IMG/VR virus record: IMGVR_UViG_3300010148_001875
Span: 1 to 27,383 of that record
Reading direction: 5' to 3' (one strand)
Source: a virus
DNA: 27,383 nt
Below the pieces are notes generated by a model. The model ran no database searches and was not told the DNA's origin. It worked only from the letters and a program-made list of their open reading frames with translations. Position numbers and translations under genes: made by a program. This document shows positions 8,119 through 17,204 of this stretch, piece by piece. Positions within the stretch are counted from its first letter, which is position 1; every line of letters starts with the position of its first letter.

Positions 8119-9929
8119 TATAAATCTATATCAATTACGGAGGAGCTCCCTATCACTCCTGACCCAGTACCAGTAATACCTTCAACAGGTTGACCACTTA
8201 TGATTCTTAATATGCTTTCAAGATAAGGACTTACTGCTTGTATGCCTACGCCTTGGTAAGCAGGATTTTGTATTATTGTATACTTACCTTCAATAATTCT
8301 TTTCTTATCTTCGTTGTTTCTAATTAAGTTAGCTCTAGCGTTTGCTAATTTTTTCCTAATTTCTTTTGGGTCACCGGTTAAATCTAATTCACCAAATACT
8401 TTGTCTACAATTTCTCTATCTAAGTTTGATATGGTTCTACCAGATTCGTTAAGTATTTCTCTGATACTTCTTTGTTTTACTTGGTCAATATAGTTTTGTA
8501 TTTTTGTGGAATCACTAACATTTGTGTCAGTTGCACCCATGAATGCTTTTAATTTATCTACGCCTCTGACCGCATATCCTGGTAGACCTGTTATTGGTAC
8601 ACCATCTTCAATTGCTTTATCAAATAAATCTATAGCTGAGTTCATAATATCTATAGATGCTTCTGTACCTTCGTAATCTTTTACAGTAGTGCTGATTTCA
8701 GTCACATCTGTTTGTAAAGCTCCTAGTTCTGATGGTTTTAATCCTGTGTTTGATCCTTCGTTTTTGACTCTCTGCACCGCTACTGCCATTGCAAGATCTC
8801 TTTGATATTTCTTCTCTTCTTGTTCTTTGAGTAATTCTCTTGCAGTTCTTTCTTCTGCTGCTTTTGCAGCTCCAGTGGCAAGTCCTTCACCCATTTGTCC
8901 AGTAGCAACAAGCTGTCCACCAACATTTCTAATAAAGTCTAAGAATCTATCAGAGCCAAATAACCCAGTAGTTTCTTTTGGTACTACAGGTATTCTTGCT
9001 GTATTTCTTGTTTCTTCATCTTCAACTGTAGTATCAACCTTGCTTAAAATTGGCTTTAAGTCATCACCTGCAAATTTATTTTCAACATCTAACTTAGAAT
9101 CACTTAGAGTTTTTTCTGTATTTACTTTTACTTCAGCCGGTAAAATGTCCTTTAATGTAATATCAATTTCATCTAAACCTGGTGTTGTAATCGGTATATC
9201 TAATACATCCAGACCAGATATAGGTTCAATATCTAAAATGCTTGGTGGTTGTATTTCTGGGATTTCAGGACGTGTTATATTTTCTTCTTCAAATCTTTTT
9301 TCAAGATCTTCTCGTTCTTTTTGTAATCCATCTCCTTGTATTTTTATAGGATCTTCAAAAGGATTAAAACCTTCATCAACACCAGCAATTGTAGGCTCTG
9401 GTGTCTCTATTTCTTCTATTTGTGTAGAAAAATCTTGTATATCATCATCTCTTATAATCGCCTCAAGTTCTTCTTGTGTTCTACCGCCTCGTTCTGTTGC
9501 TCTTCTGAATGCACCCCTTTCACCAAAAAAAGGTGAATCATATTCTGATAAAGCTTTAGCCCTTGGTAATTGTTCTACAAGTTCATCTGGTAAAATAAGA
9601 TCTTGTGCTGCTCTAGCAATCGGTCCATAAATACCTTTTGCTATATTTGGTAAATCTCTAAATGAACCTGAGCCTACTGGTCTTCCTAAATTTGTAAAAG
9701 TAAGCACATCGATTTGTTTAGCCTGAGCAGCATTATCTAAAATAGCTTTAAGTTCTGGTGAAAATACTATTTGACCCCCATCAGCACTATTTTTTAAAGC
9801 AAAAATCTCATTGTCTGGCAAACCTTGTATTTTTTGAGCAAACTCATTTACATCAAAAGTTTGTGTTCTACCATCGCTATAAGTTACTGATCCACCAGCT
9901 TGAAACATTTTACGATTTAAAAAGTTCAT
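8118..9929 (-). CDS. Structural or internal virion protein, 603 aa
   Basis: The protein starts MNFLNRKMFQAGGSV, a short motif I associate with structural proteins of marine phages. The first 130 residues are mixed; residues about 160-310 are very acidic and rich in Pro, Ile and Asp (ILDIEPISGLDVLDIPITT) and are probably unstructured. The C-terminal half is helical, with a DVTEISTTVKDYEG to SIREILNESGRTISNLD stretch. No catalytic motif is recognised. TAATG junctions on both sides tie its translation to the neighbouring structural genes. The antisense frame of 267 codons at 8827-9630 is a shadow. Confidence 0.6.
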   Translation of the reverse strand: MNFLNRKMFQAGGSVTYSDGRTQTFDVNEFAQKIQGLPDNEIFALKNSADGGQIVFSPELKAILDNAAQAKQIDVLTFTNLGRPVGSGSFRDLPNIAKGIYGPIARAAQDLILPDELVEQLPRAKALSEYDSPFFGERGAFRRATERGGRTQEELEAIIRDDDIQDFSTQIEEIETPEPTIAGVDEGFNPFEDPIKIQGDGLQKEREDLEKRFEEENITRPEIPEIQPPSILDIEPISGLDVLDIPITTPGLDEIDITLKDILPAEVKVNTEKTLSDSKLDVENKFAGDDLKPILSKVDTTVEDEETRNTARIPVVPKETTGLFGSDRFLDFIRNVGGQLVATGQMGEGLATGAAKAAEERTARELLKEQEEKKYQRDLAMAVAVQRVKNEGSNTGLKPSELGALQTDVTEISTTVKDYEGTEASIDIMNSAIDLFDKAIEDGVPITGLPGYAVRGVDKLKAFMGATDTNVSDSTKIQNYIDQVKQRSIREILNESGRTISNLDREIVDKVFGELDLTGDPKEIRKKLANARANLIRNNEDKKRIIEGKYTIIQNPAYQGVGIQAVSPYLESILRIISGQPVEGITGTGSGVIGSSSVIDIDL

Positions 9930-12256
9930 TAACTTTGTCCTTGTCTAGGAGCCAAAGCACCATAAGCACTGAATGCAGCACCAAGTCCTGCGGCTGATGG
10001 ATCTGTTGGTAATCCGTATTTTGAACCAATCTGTGTAGATGTCTGCTGATAACCAGGTAACATAGAGCCTATTTGTCCTAAGACTCCTAGTGGTCTTTGC
10101 TGTTGTCCTAGTTGTTGCTGATAGATTCTTGATAAACCAGTCTCAGCAATACCTCTACCAGTTGCACCAAAGCCAGCTAGCTCGCCTCTTTGACCAGCTC
10201 TAAGCCCTTCTTGAGTTGAGCCTATGCCACCTATTTGACTACCGTATCCAGCTAATTGTGAGCCTAATGCTGATGCAGCACTACCTCTGCCCATACCAAT
10301 TCCCATAAGTCCTTCTGCACCAGTTCTCTTGGCTGCTTGCTGCCTAGCAAACTCACCAAGACCTGTTCTTTGTGCTTCACTAAATCCTTGTTGTCTAATT
10401 CTACCTAATGCTTGTGCTAGACCTTCTCCTAGAGCTTCTTGACGTTCCATAGCACCTAACCTAGCTCTACTACCACCAAAAGCACCAGCACTTATCTCAC
10501 GGGCTCTAGAAGCTATATCTTGCTTCTCACCTGCTTCCATGACATCTTGTATAGTTTTGTCTACTACTGCTTGTTCAAACGGATTGTAGAACTGTTGTGT
10601 CATGCTTGGGTCATAAGCACCCATAGTATCTTTATATATCTCTTCAGCTTGTGTGTAATAAGGATCTTGTAGTTCTTCAGCACGTCTTGATTGTGCAATA
10701 GCTTGTTCTACTAAGTCTCTGTTTTGTTGTAAGAATGGTTCAAAGCCACCAAGACCAGCTACTGCTTGTTGTCTTGCTAGTAGCTCTAATGGTGTTAAAC
10801 CTGCTGTTTGTTGTAATGGTACGTCTTGACCAATAAGGTTAGCACCAGCTTGTTGTAACTGTTGATAAAAACCTGGTTGATCTGCTGTACCAAAGTATAA
10901 AGCTCTTACCAATGGATCACTAAGATTTTCTTGTGATGTTTGACCAAGTAATACAGGGTCCAATGCTCCTACAGGCATAGACTGTATGGGATCTGTGCCT
11001 TGATCACTTATCGGTGCAGACGGAGTAGGAGCAGTGGTAACTGGGTCAGTTGTTGGTGTGACTGGCGTTTGATTGTTTATAAAATCTTGCAGTGCATTAC
11101 CAGCTTCTACTGAACCTTGTTCGTTAAAAGTCGGACTACCTCCTGGGTAGGCTACGCCCTCATCCAATCTAGGTTCTTTAGGTATTCTAGGAGGCTCTAT
11201 AGGCAACCTAGGGTCTGTTGGTATTCTGTCTATAGACATAAAATCATTAGCAACACCTTTGCCACCAAATAAACTGCTTCTTGGTAGTTTTGGTAAATCT
11301 GGTCTTGCACCAATGCCTCCAGGACCTGCTGTTGCAACTCTTGTTGCAGGATCAGCGAATAATCCACCACCAACAGGTGCTGGTTCAGGTAAAGCAGGTG
11401 TTTGTAACCCACTCAACCTTTCTTCTAATTGTTTTAATCTATCTTGTAAGCCTGTAGGATCAAATGCAGGTGCTTGTGGTAAATCTATACCAGCTCTTAC
11501 ATCTTCTATAAGTTTTTCTCTATCAAAAGAAGGTGGTTTTGGAATGTCTATACCACTTCGTATATCTTTGATTAATGCATCTCTGTCAAACACAGGAGGC
11601 TTTGGTGATACATTTATGCTTCCTCGCATTTTATCTAAAATCTCTTTTTCAAAAGCTTCTTTATCAAAAACTGGTAAGTCCTCTTTTCTTGCAAAGCCAC
11701 TTAAATCAGGAGCTTTATATTCAGGCATTTGTATACCTTCTCTGGCTATAGATAAAAAGTCTTCTCTAAAGTCTTTAGGGTCAAATCTAGGTAGATCTCC
11801 AGCAGTCAAAAACTTGCTAGTATCTATTTGTGGTAAATCTTCTAGTCGTGCAAAACCAGATAAGTCTGGAGCTTTGTATTCAGGTATATTGAGGTTGTCT
11901 AATCTATCTCTTAAACCAGCAATACCAGTTTGTAAGTTAGACGGATCAAACGCTGGTACTTCTCTACCCTCAAGGGCTGATAATCTATTTCTTAATTCAG
12001 AATCATCAAATGCAGGAATTTTACCTAAACTTCTATTTAGTTCATCAAACCCAGTTGTGTATCTGTCTTCAATAGCACCGATTCTTTCTCGTAAAGCTCT
12101 ATCATCAAAAGCAGTTGGTAGGTCTGCTCTAGTTAAAAATTGACTTGTATCAAAGTCCATACCACCACCAAGACCACCAATAGATAATTCATCCCTGCCT
12201 GTTATTTTAGATGGACTTCCTATTGGAGCCATTATAGAACCTCTGTCAAATCGCAT
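9929..12256 (-). CDS. Repeat-containing virion protein, 775 aa
   Basis: Residues about 35-290 consist of degenerate repeats alternating a DPSNL/RDALIKDIRSGID-type helix with a PEYKAPDLSGFARxEDLP element. Residues about 290-440 are proline-rich. The C-terminal 330 residues form a conserved-looking domain with YDPSMTQQFYNPFEQAV, AGAFGGSRARLGAMERQ and glutamine- and glycine-rich helices, which I associate with marine podovirus-type structural proteins. It lacks a signal peptide and enzymatic motifs. It is likely a tail or internal virion component; the exact position in the particle is not deducible. Confidence 0.65.
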   Translation of the reverse strand: MRFDRGSIMAPIGSPSKITGRDELSIGGLGGGMDFDTSQFLTRADLPTAFDDRALRERIGAIEDRYTTGFDELNRSLGKIPAFDDSELRNRLSALEGREVPAFDPSNLQTGIAGLRDRLDNLNIPEYKAPDLSGFARLEDLPQIDTSKFLTAGDLPRFDPKDFREDFLSIAREGIQMPEYKAPDLSGFARKEDLPVFDKEAFEKEILDKMRGSINVSPKPPVFDRDALIKDIRSGIDIPKPPSFDREKLIEDVRAGIDLPQAPAFDPTGLQDRLKQLEERLSGLQTPALPEPAPVGGGLFADPATRVATAGPGGIGARPDLPKLPRSSLFGGKGVANDFMSIDRIPTDPRLPIEPPRIPKEPRLDEGVAYPGGSPTFNEQGSVEAGNALQDFINNQTPVTPTTDPVTTAPTPSAPISDQGTDPIQSMPVGALDPVLLGQTSQENLSDPLVRALYFGTADQPGFYQQLQQAGANLIGQDVPLQQTAGLTPLELLARQQAVAGLGGFEPFLQQNRDLVEQAIAQSRRAEELQDPYYTQAEEIYKDTMGAYDPSMTQQFYNPFEQAVVDKTIQDVMEAGEKQDIASRAREISAGAFGGSRARLGAMERQEALGEGLAQALGRIRQQGFSEAQRTGLGEFARQQAAKRTGAEGLMGIGMGRGSAASALGSQLAGYGSQIGGIGSTQEGLRAGQRGELAGFGATGRGIAETGLSRIYQQQLGQQQRPLGVLGQIGSMLPGYQQTSTQIGSKYGLPTDPSAAGLGAAFSAYGALAPRQGQS
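11672..11884 (-). repeat. Two near-identical copies of a 53-aa repeat unit
   Basis: Within the 775-residue protein PEYKAPDLSGFARLEDLP (residues 125-142) recurs as PEYKAPDLSGFARKEDLP (178-195), one amino-acid change apart. Between them lie related DTSKFLTAGDLP-type pieces, also echoed at residues 36-47. This indicates internal tandem duplication of a fibrous segment. Confidence 0.8.
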
Positions 12257-13494
12257 TATACTTGTCCTATTTTATTAAACTGCTCAAAAGTCTTCATGAG
12301 CTTATCCATATTCTTTGCACCTTTTTGTCTATCAGGTGCACCATTAGGTATTAGTTCAATACCTGTTTCAGTTTTTGTTACTTTGAACCCACCTAAACCA
12401 TTGTTTGCAGCAGAAGTCATTACAAACTCACCATCACTTAACATAGCTGGTATATCATCACTTGTACCTGTGCCTGGACCTATGCTTTGACCACCCATAC
12501 GCAGATCTAACTCTTGTAATCCACCCATAGCTGCTTGTTTTCTAATACCTAAATCAAAGCCTGTAAATGTAGGAGCAGGCATAAGATCTGGTCTTATTGA
12601 TTGTCTTATGTCCTTGAGTCCGCCTTCTTTACGTTTAAAATCTTCTTTTACAGCTTTACCGTATAATGCTGCAAGAGATGCTAGGCCTGGATTAATACCC
12701 ATAAAGCTACCATCACCACCACCAAATTGACCATCTGGACCTTTTAAAGAATCTTCTATGCCTTTTATAAATCCAGGTGTGTTGCCCTTACCTAATATTG
12801 ATCTTCCTATGTTAAAACCTGTGCTTGGAACATTTACACCAGGTATAGCTATAGTATCACCAGCCACAATAGCATTTGGATCTTTTATTGATGGATTTGC
12901 TTGTAATAGTTGATCTACAGATACATTATTTGCTGCAGCAATACTATTTAAAGTATCACCTTGTTGAATGGTTTGTTGTGCAGGTTGTTGCCCTCCACCC
13001 ATACCTAACATGCCGCCTATGCCGCCTCTTATATTTCCTGCGGTGCTCAAAATAGTAGATCCAACATTGCCTAAAGTACTTGCAAGACCACCTAAACCAA
13101 CATTACTCATGCCAGCACCAATAGCACTACCTACACCACCTAAAGCACCACTTAATGCACCACCAACTCCAGGTATTAACAAAGCACCTGCAATAGGAGC
13201 TACCTTTTTAACTACTTTCTTTAAACTTTTACCTAACTTCTTAAGAAACCCAAACTCAGCCATACCTGTAATAGGGTTGATAGACATACCTTCACCAACA
13301 GTATATTCATTTGGATCTAGTCCAGCAGACATCATTTCTTTTTTTATTATTTCTTGTGTTTTAGGAGAGATAACTGGTGGTACTACCATTTCTCCTGGTG
13401 CTACGTGGGCAAGCATAGAATCTTCTCCTCTTCCTAATCCAGCTATGCCTTTACCTGAGTTGTCTATTCTATTCATGCTCAAATCATTCCTCAT
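12256..13494 (-). CDS. LysM-containing virion protein, 412 aa
   Basis: Residues 20-45 contain GRGEDSMLAHVAPGEMVVPP, a motif seen in phage structural proteins, and residues about 337-360 contain the related SDDIPAMLSDGEFVMT. Residues 97-165 are a glycine/alanine-rich segment that could interact with membrane, preceded by a basic helix (KKLGKSLKKVVKKV). Residues about 175-219 form a LysM domain (QQGDTLNSIAAANNVSVDQL, then AGDTIAIPG), which would bind peptidoglycan. Together this suggests a virion protein that contacts the cell wall during entry. The first ATG (13494) overlaps the oxygenase gene but has no clear ribosome site; the ATG at 13476, after AGGA, is an alternative start. Confidence 0.65.
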   Translation of the reverse strand: MRNDLSMNRIDNSGKGIAGLGRGEDSMLAHVAPGEMVVPPVISPKTQEIIKKEMMSAGLDPNEYTVGEGMSINPITGMAEFGFLKKLGKSLKKVVKKVAPIAGALLIPGVGGALSGALGGVGSAIGAGMSNVGLGGLASTLGNVGSTILSTAGNIRGGIGGMLGMGGGQQPAQQTIQQGDTLNSIAAANNVSVDQLLQANPSIKDPNAIVAGDTIAIPGVNVPSTGFNIGRSILGKGNTPGFIKGIEDSLKGPDGQFGGGDGSFMGINPGLASLAALYGKAVKEDFKRKEGGLKDIRQSIRPDLMPAPTFTGFDLGIRKQAAMGGLQELDLRMGGQSIGPGTGTSDDIPAMLSDGEFVMTSAANNGLGGFKVTKTETGIELIPNGAPDRQKGAKNMDKLMKTFEQFNKIGQV

Positions 13495-14191
13495 TACATT
13501 TTAACCAAAATACCAATAAGTATCTATCTCCTGATTCTACTGCAAGTCCCCTGTGCATATGAGTAAAACTCGGAAAAATTAGAGCGTGGCCTGTAGGTAG
13601 AGGCTCGACTGTACCACGTTTCAAAAACTCAGTTCCGCCACCTTTGTACTTTCCTGTGTTCAAAGGAACTACCATACTTATATCAGCACTTGCATCATGA
13701 TGCCAAGCACCTTGTTTTTTATCCTTTAGATTATAGTTGGCTATTTGTATTCCACCGCTATCTACGTGTCGATTCCAAATATTCAAAAATATAGGATTAC
13801 CTATAGTATATATCGTTTGCATGAGGGATTGGAAGATTTGTGGGCAATTATCTTGAAAAGTAATTTCTGGTATTTGTCGCAGATCATCCTCTTCTGGATT
13901 TGGTTTGAAGCCATAATGTGCTTCTAAGTTCTTCATTTCATCAAGTAATATCTCGCAAAACTTCTCTGAAAAGAATGGCACTGTATATACGTCTTTCAGT
14001 GGTTCTTCTATTATTTTATCTAGTTTTGTGTCTTTTCTAGGTGCTGTGCCACTGTCTTCGTAGAAATCAACAATAGGTTGTATAGACTCTTTTACAGCCT
14101 TGAATGTATCTTTTTGTATGTACCAGTCGGAAGGGTAGGCTAAAAGTATATTCTTTATTTGGTATCTTAGGTCTTCTGCCGTGTTTATCAT
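13484..14191 (-). CDS. 2-oxoglutarate/Fe(II)-dependent oxygenase, 235 aa
   Basis: The C-terminal half has the double-stranded beta-helix signature of prolyl-4-hydroxylase-type oxygenases: WHHDAS giving His164-x-Asp166, the distal histidine in FPSFTHMHRG (His213, or His211), and the 2-oxoglutarate-binding Arg223 in GDRYLLVFWL. The iron and cosubstrate ligands are thus complete. Residues 1-100 are an N-terminal extension without a recognised domain. It lies inside the structural operon, overlapping the following LysM gene by 11 bases and the preceding gene by 4. Such oxygenases are common in marine phages; hydroxylation of a virion or host protein is possible, but the substrate is unknown. Confidence 0.85.
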   Translation of the reverse strand: MINTAEDLRYQIKNILLAYPSDWYIQKDTFKAVKESIQPIVDFYEDSGTAPRKDTKLDKIIEEPLKDVYTVPFFSEKFCEILLDEMKNLEAHYGFKPNPEEDDLRQIPEITFQDNCPQIFQSLMQTIYTIGNPIFLNIWNRHVDSGGIQIANYNLKDKKQGAWHHDASADISMVVPLNTGKYKGGGTEFLKRGTVEPLPTGHALIFPSFTHMHRGLAVESGDRYLLVFWLKCNEE

Positions 14192-14514
14192 ATATTGATT
14201 GTAGTGCTACCTGCTATATTTATAGTGACCTTACCAACACTAGAAGTCATTTCAAACCCTTGTGGCAGTGTCCTGTCTCCAATATCTATCCACTGATTGC
14301 CTGTATATACTTGTAAAACACCAACAGTAGTATTCCAAATAATACTACCATCGTTAAATTTTAAGGTATTTTTCTCTGCGTCAGTAATTTGTCTTACGTT
14401 ATCTAAATCAACTGCACCTAGATTTATTTCTAGTATTCTTACTAATCTGTTGAAAATATCAGATGTGACTTGCTCAGATGCTAATGGTAGTTGAGTTTGT
14501 AATAGTTTGCTCAT
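14188..14514 (-). CDS. Small virion-associated protein, 108 aa
   Basis: An N-terminal helical part (SDIFNRLVRILEINLGAVD) is followed by a beta-rich section, DGSIIWNTTVGVLQVYTGNQWIDIGD in type, with Trp and Tyr spacing as in small phage fibre or carbohydrate-contacting modules. The C-terminus is short beta strands (KVTINIAGSTTINI). It overlaps neighbours by four bases on each side. I associate the motif with hypothetical proteins next to tail genes of marine phages but cannot name a function. A minor tail or fibre-attachment role is inferred from its place only. Confidence 0.6.
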   Translation of the reverse strand: MSKLLQTQLPLASEQVTSDIFNRLVRILEINLGAVDLDNVRQITDAEKNTLKFNDGSIIWNTTVGVLQVYTGNQWIDIGDRTLPQGFEMTSSVGKVTINIAGSTTINI

Positions 14515-16379
14515 CTTCTACCATCAGGCTTTATATCTATACGTGTTGCTCCTAATCTCCAACCAATACCAAGATTACCATCATCAGTTGCATCATCGTC
14601 TGATTCAAATCTAAGTGCTATCTGTCTTGATCTGCTTCTTACATAAGCTTGTTGAGTGCTTGCACTTATTGCACTGGTTGAATTGGTTGTAAGAGAGTCA
14701 CCTGGAAAATTTCTAGTTTTAAGAACTATATTAACATTACAGTTATTGCTGTCTTGAATAAACTTATAATCAGGAATAATTCGTTTAATAAAGCTAAACT
14801 GTTCACCGTCACCTATATCCATATCAGAACTTTCAATATAAACATTAGTCATGGGTGAACCGTCATCATCAAATCCTTTTTCTTGTTGATACAGATAACC
14901 ACCAGAAACAGCTCTAGGATAGTTTACAATACCTGAATCTAACCATGCCGTTCTTGATAACTCTCCATAAAACCATACTTGCTCAACATAGTTATAAATA
15001 ACATATCTATCTACCTCATCAGAGCTTGATGAACAGTAAAACCAACCTACTTCACTTTTATCTTTAATAGTAAAAGCATTAACTTTAAACGATTGTGTAA
15101 GGTTTATATCAGTAAATACATAATTGTGTACAGAACAAGGTAGTGTTTGTACGCTACCATTATATACGTAAAAGTTGTTGTAACTCATCCAATAAACACC
15201 ACTAGGCGTTGTTACTGCGGCTTTTGGACCTACTAGACCTGTTCCCTCGTTAATAAGGTTTATACCAAAAGTGAATGGAGGACCTATAAATTGCATACTG
15301 TAAAGAGCTGTATCAGTCCATACCAGTATCTCTTGTCTTGCTTTTACACCACCAATAATTGAAGATCCTGAAGATAATCTTAATGACCCTGCTGTATTAG
15401 TAGATAACGGTTCAAAATCTAAAGCGTTTTCTTGATCACTAAATGCAATAAGCATAGGATCTATGGTTCCTGTTCTTGCTGAACCAGATATAGGATCACA
15501 ACCTAAAACAATAAGATGTCTGTCTTTTTCTGAAGTTATAACCTGTAAACTTTTTGTTGGTACTAAATTAGCACCAGAGATACCTGATAGTTCTACAGCT
15601 CTAGCTGATAATCCATCTTCTTCTGTCCACTTGTAAATACCTGCGTTTCTTTGAGCAATAATTAAATCTTCACCAAAGTTATCATGAGTCCACAATCTTA
15701 ATTGGTTGGTATCGCTCAAAGCTGATGTGCTACCAAAAGCACCAGAGCCCCAACCATTTAATCCCCAGCCTGTACCAGGGACATATACATCTAGTCCTAC
15801 ATTTAATTGATAGGTTCCAACAACAGATGAACCACCATTACCAGTATCCGAAGAGTTAGCTGTTACAGTTGCACCAGAAGTGTCTTTAGCTTCTATGGTA
15901 TAACTATTTGCATTTACAACATTGGATATTTGGTATTCTTGGTTTAAAACTGCTGCTGTAATATTTCCGCCTAGTGTTGCTGCACCTGAAAATGTAACAA
16001 AATCATTTTTTACTGCACCGTGGGCTGTATCTGCAACTGTAATAGTAGCATCACCATTTGTAGCAGAAAACGTAACATCACCGGCTGCTGTTGTAGATCT
16101 AATAGGTGTTATGTCATTAAAAGTTCCACCAGACTCTATGTAATATTTCCAAGTAGTGCCTAAACCTAAAAATTTAGTACCCTCTAAAGAAATCCAAGGA
16201 TGTAAAGCTCTTGCTGTTCCTAGGTAGGTGTTGCTAGTAAGTTTTTCCCAACCACCAAATTTCTCTGGTCTGCCCTTACGAAATCTAATAAGATTACAAT
16301 CAAACCAACCGCCTTCGTTATCGTAAGCTGTTCCTTCTCTATTGATGCCTGGTCTAAATGTAAGTTTCTGCAATGGCAT
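14511..16379 (-). CDS. Tail-associated structural protein, nozzle/stabilisation type, 622 aa
   Basis: The N-terminus MPLQKLTFRPGINREGT followed by NEGGWFDCNLIRFRKG and PEKFGGW is characteristic of a family found beside tail genes in short-tailed and some other marine phages. The rest is beta-rich, with repeated blade-like segments (IIAQRNAGIYKW, LIVLGCDPISG, EILVWTDTALYSMQF, GVYWMSYNNFYVYNG). These suggest a beta-propeller like tail nozzle or P22 gp10-type stabilisation proteins; that analogy is inferred, not shown. A GAGGT site precedes the ATG. There is no signal peptide. The gene lies right after the endolysin. Confidence 0.65.
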   Translation of the reverse strand: MPLQKLTFRPGINREGTAYDNEGGWFDCNLIRFRKGRPEKFGGWEKLTSNTYLGTARALHPWISLEGTKFLGLGTTWKYYIESGGTFNDITPIRSTTAAGDVTFSATNGDATITVADTAHGAVKNDFVTFSGAATLGGNITAAVLNQEYQISNVVNANSYTIEAKDTSGATVTANSSDTGNGGSSVVGTYQLNVGLDVYVPGTGWGLNGWGSGAFGSTSALSDTNQLRLWTHDNFGEDLIIAQRNAGIYKWTEEDGLSARAVELSGISGANLVPTKSLQVITSEKDRHLIVLGCDPISGSARTGTIDPMLIAFSDQENALDFEPLSTNTAGSLRLSSGSSIIGGVKARQEILVWTDTALYSMQFIGPPFTFGINLINEGTGLVGPKAAVTTPSGVYWMSYNNFYVYNGSVQTLPCSVHNYVFTDINLTQSFKVNAFTIKDKSEVGWFYCSSSSDEVDRYVIYNYVEQVWFYGELSRTAWLDSGIVNYPRAVSGGYLYQQEKGFDDDGSPMTNVYIESSDMDIGDGEQFSFIKRIIPDYKFIQDSNNCNVNIVLKTRNFPGDSLTTNSTSAISASTQQAYVRSRSRQIALRFESDDDATDDGNLGIGWRLGATRIDIKPDGRR

Positions 16380-16381
16380 TG

Positions 16382-16831
16382 TTATACCTCATGCCATTCT
16401 TTGCCTTCAAACAGCAAAGATTCTGCTTCTCTTCTTCTTACCAAACCTTGTAAAACCTTTCCACCAGCTTTGTTCCATCTTTTTATTTGTGCTGGTACAT
16501 CATTCCAATCTGGGTGTGAGCTATTTAAAACTTTTAATAAAGTTGAGCTTTTTAAATTAGCTGGCCCAAGATTAAATACCCATGATACCATAGCATCAAA
16601 TTCGTTTTGTTTTAAATTGGTTTCAACCATGTCATTTATATAACCTTCGTATTCTTCCATTTCGTGTAATAACAATTCATCGGCTTCTTCTTGGGTAATA
16701 GTATCACCCTCTTTTACACCTTTGGTAGATCCATAGCCTATTGTCCAAACTCCTGCCGCACATTTATATGCTTCTAGTTCGCAACCCTCAAACTTTTTAA
16801 TTAAAGATAAACCTTCTTGTGAAATATTCAT
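16382..16831 (-). CDS. Endolysin, GH24 lysozyme, 149 aa
   Basis: The start is placed at ATG 16831, which has a GAGGAG site seven bases upstream; a longer frame reaching 16894 would lie inside the preceding gene. The active-site pattern of phage lysozymes is present: Glu15 in KKFEG, eight residues, Cys24 in YKCAAG, five residues, Thr30 in VWTIGYG. Cys in place of the T4 Asp is a known variant of this E-8-D/C-5-T triad. There is no signal-arrest helix or export signal, so release through a holin is expected. It degrades peptidoglycan at the end of infection and follows the spanin pair. Confidence 0.92.
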   Translation of the reverse strand: MNISQEGLSLIKKFEGCELEAYKCAAGVWTIGYGSTKGVKEGDTITQEEADELLLHEMEEYEGYINDMVETNLKQNEFDAMVSWVFNLGPANLKSSTLLKVLNSSHPDWNDVPAQIKRWNKAGGKVLQGLVRRREAESLLFEGKEWHEV

Positions 16832-16832
16832 A

Positions 16833-17204
16833 TTACTGCTCCTCTGTGGTTGTAGTAACCTTTTTATAATAAACAACAACTTCTTTAAGTTCATTTATAT
16901 ACCTTTTTAGTTCCTGCATATTATATGCCATAAGCTCATAATCGGGCACAGACATAGCTAAGAATACCACTTGACCGTGTTCTTTCTCAACTCTTGTTAT
17001 AAATTCATCTAAATTTTTATCTGAAACGACATACCAATATGGATCTTTTAAATCTATTTCTCTTGGCATAATAGGTTGCACAATAGTTCTTTCTATAGGT
17101 TTTGCTGTAACTTCTATCTGTTTAGTTGGTAGAAGACTGCAACTGCAAGCCATCATCAAGACTGTCAATGTTACGACTATCTTCTTCAATGCTATCAAAT
17201 ACAT
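16833..17204 (-). CDS. Outer-membrane lipoprotein, candidate o-spanin
   Basis: The 123-residue protein has a lipoprotein signal: Lys7-Lys8, a hydrophobic run VVTLTVLMMA and Cys20 as the probable lipidated residue. The mature part includes PIERTIVQPIMPREIDLKDP, a WYVVSDKNLDEFI strand and a helical MQELKRYINELKEVV segment. The ATG lies 83 bases inside the upstream inner-membrane gene in another frame, with AAAGGA at good spacing. This nested arrangement of a membrane-anchored and a lipidated protein next to endolysin is typical of Rz/Rz1 spanins, which fuse the two membranes in the last step of lysis. Function is inferred from architecture and context. Confidence 0.7.
   Translation of the reverse strand: MYLIALKKIVVTLTVLMMACSCSLLPTKQIEVTAKPIERTIVQPIMPREIDLKDPYWYVVSDKNLDEFITRVEKEHGQVVFLAMSVPDYELMAYNMQELKRYINELKEVVVYYKKVTTTTEEQ

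Noticed and set aside
8827-9630. 267-codon plus-strand frame
   Set aside because: It is antisense to an acidic, low-complexity part of the 603-residue structural gene, Ser/Pro-rich, with no ribosome site.
11259-12143. 294-codon plus-strand frame
   Set aside because: Antisense shadow of the repeat part of the 775-residue virion protein; no domain and no ribosome site.
12968-13504. 178-codon proline-rich plus-strand frame
   Set aside because: The proline richness is the complement of the Gly-rich segment of the LysM protein.
16832-16894. Longer endolysin start with an N-terminal basic, hydrophobic helix
   Set aside because: That part lies inside the lipoprotein gene, while the ATG at 16831 has GAGGAG at ideal spacing; the apparent signal-anchor is a reading-frame coincidence.
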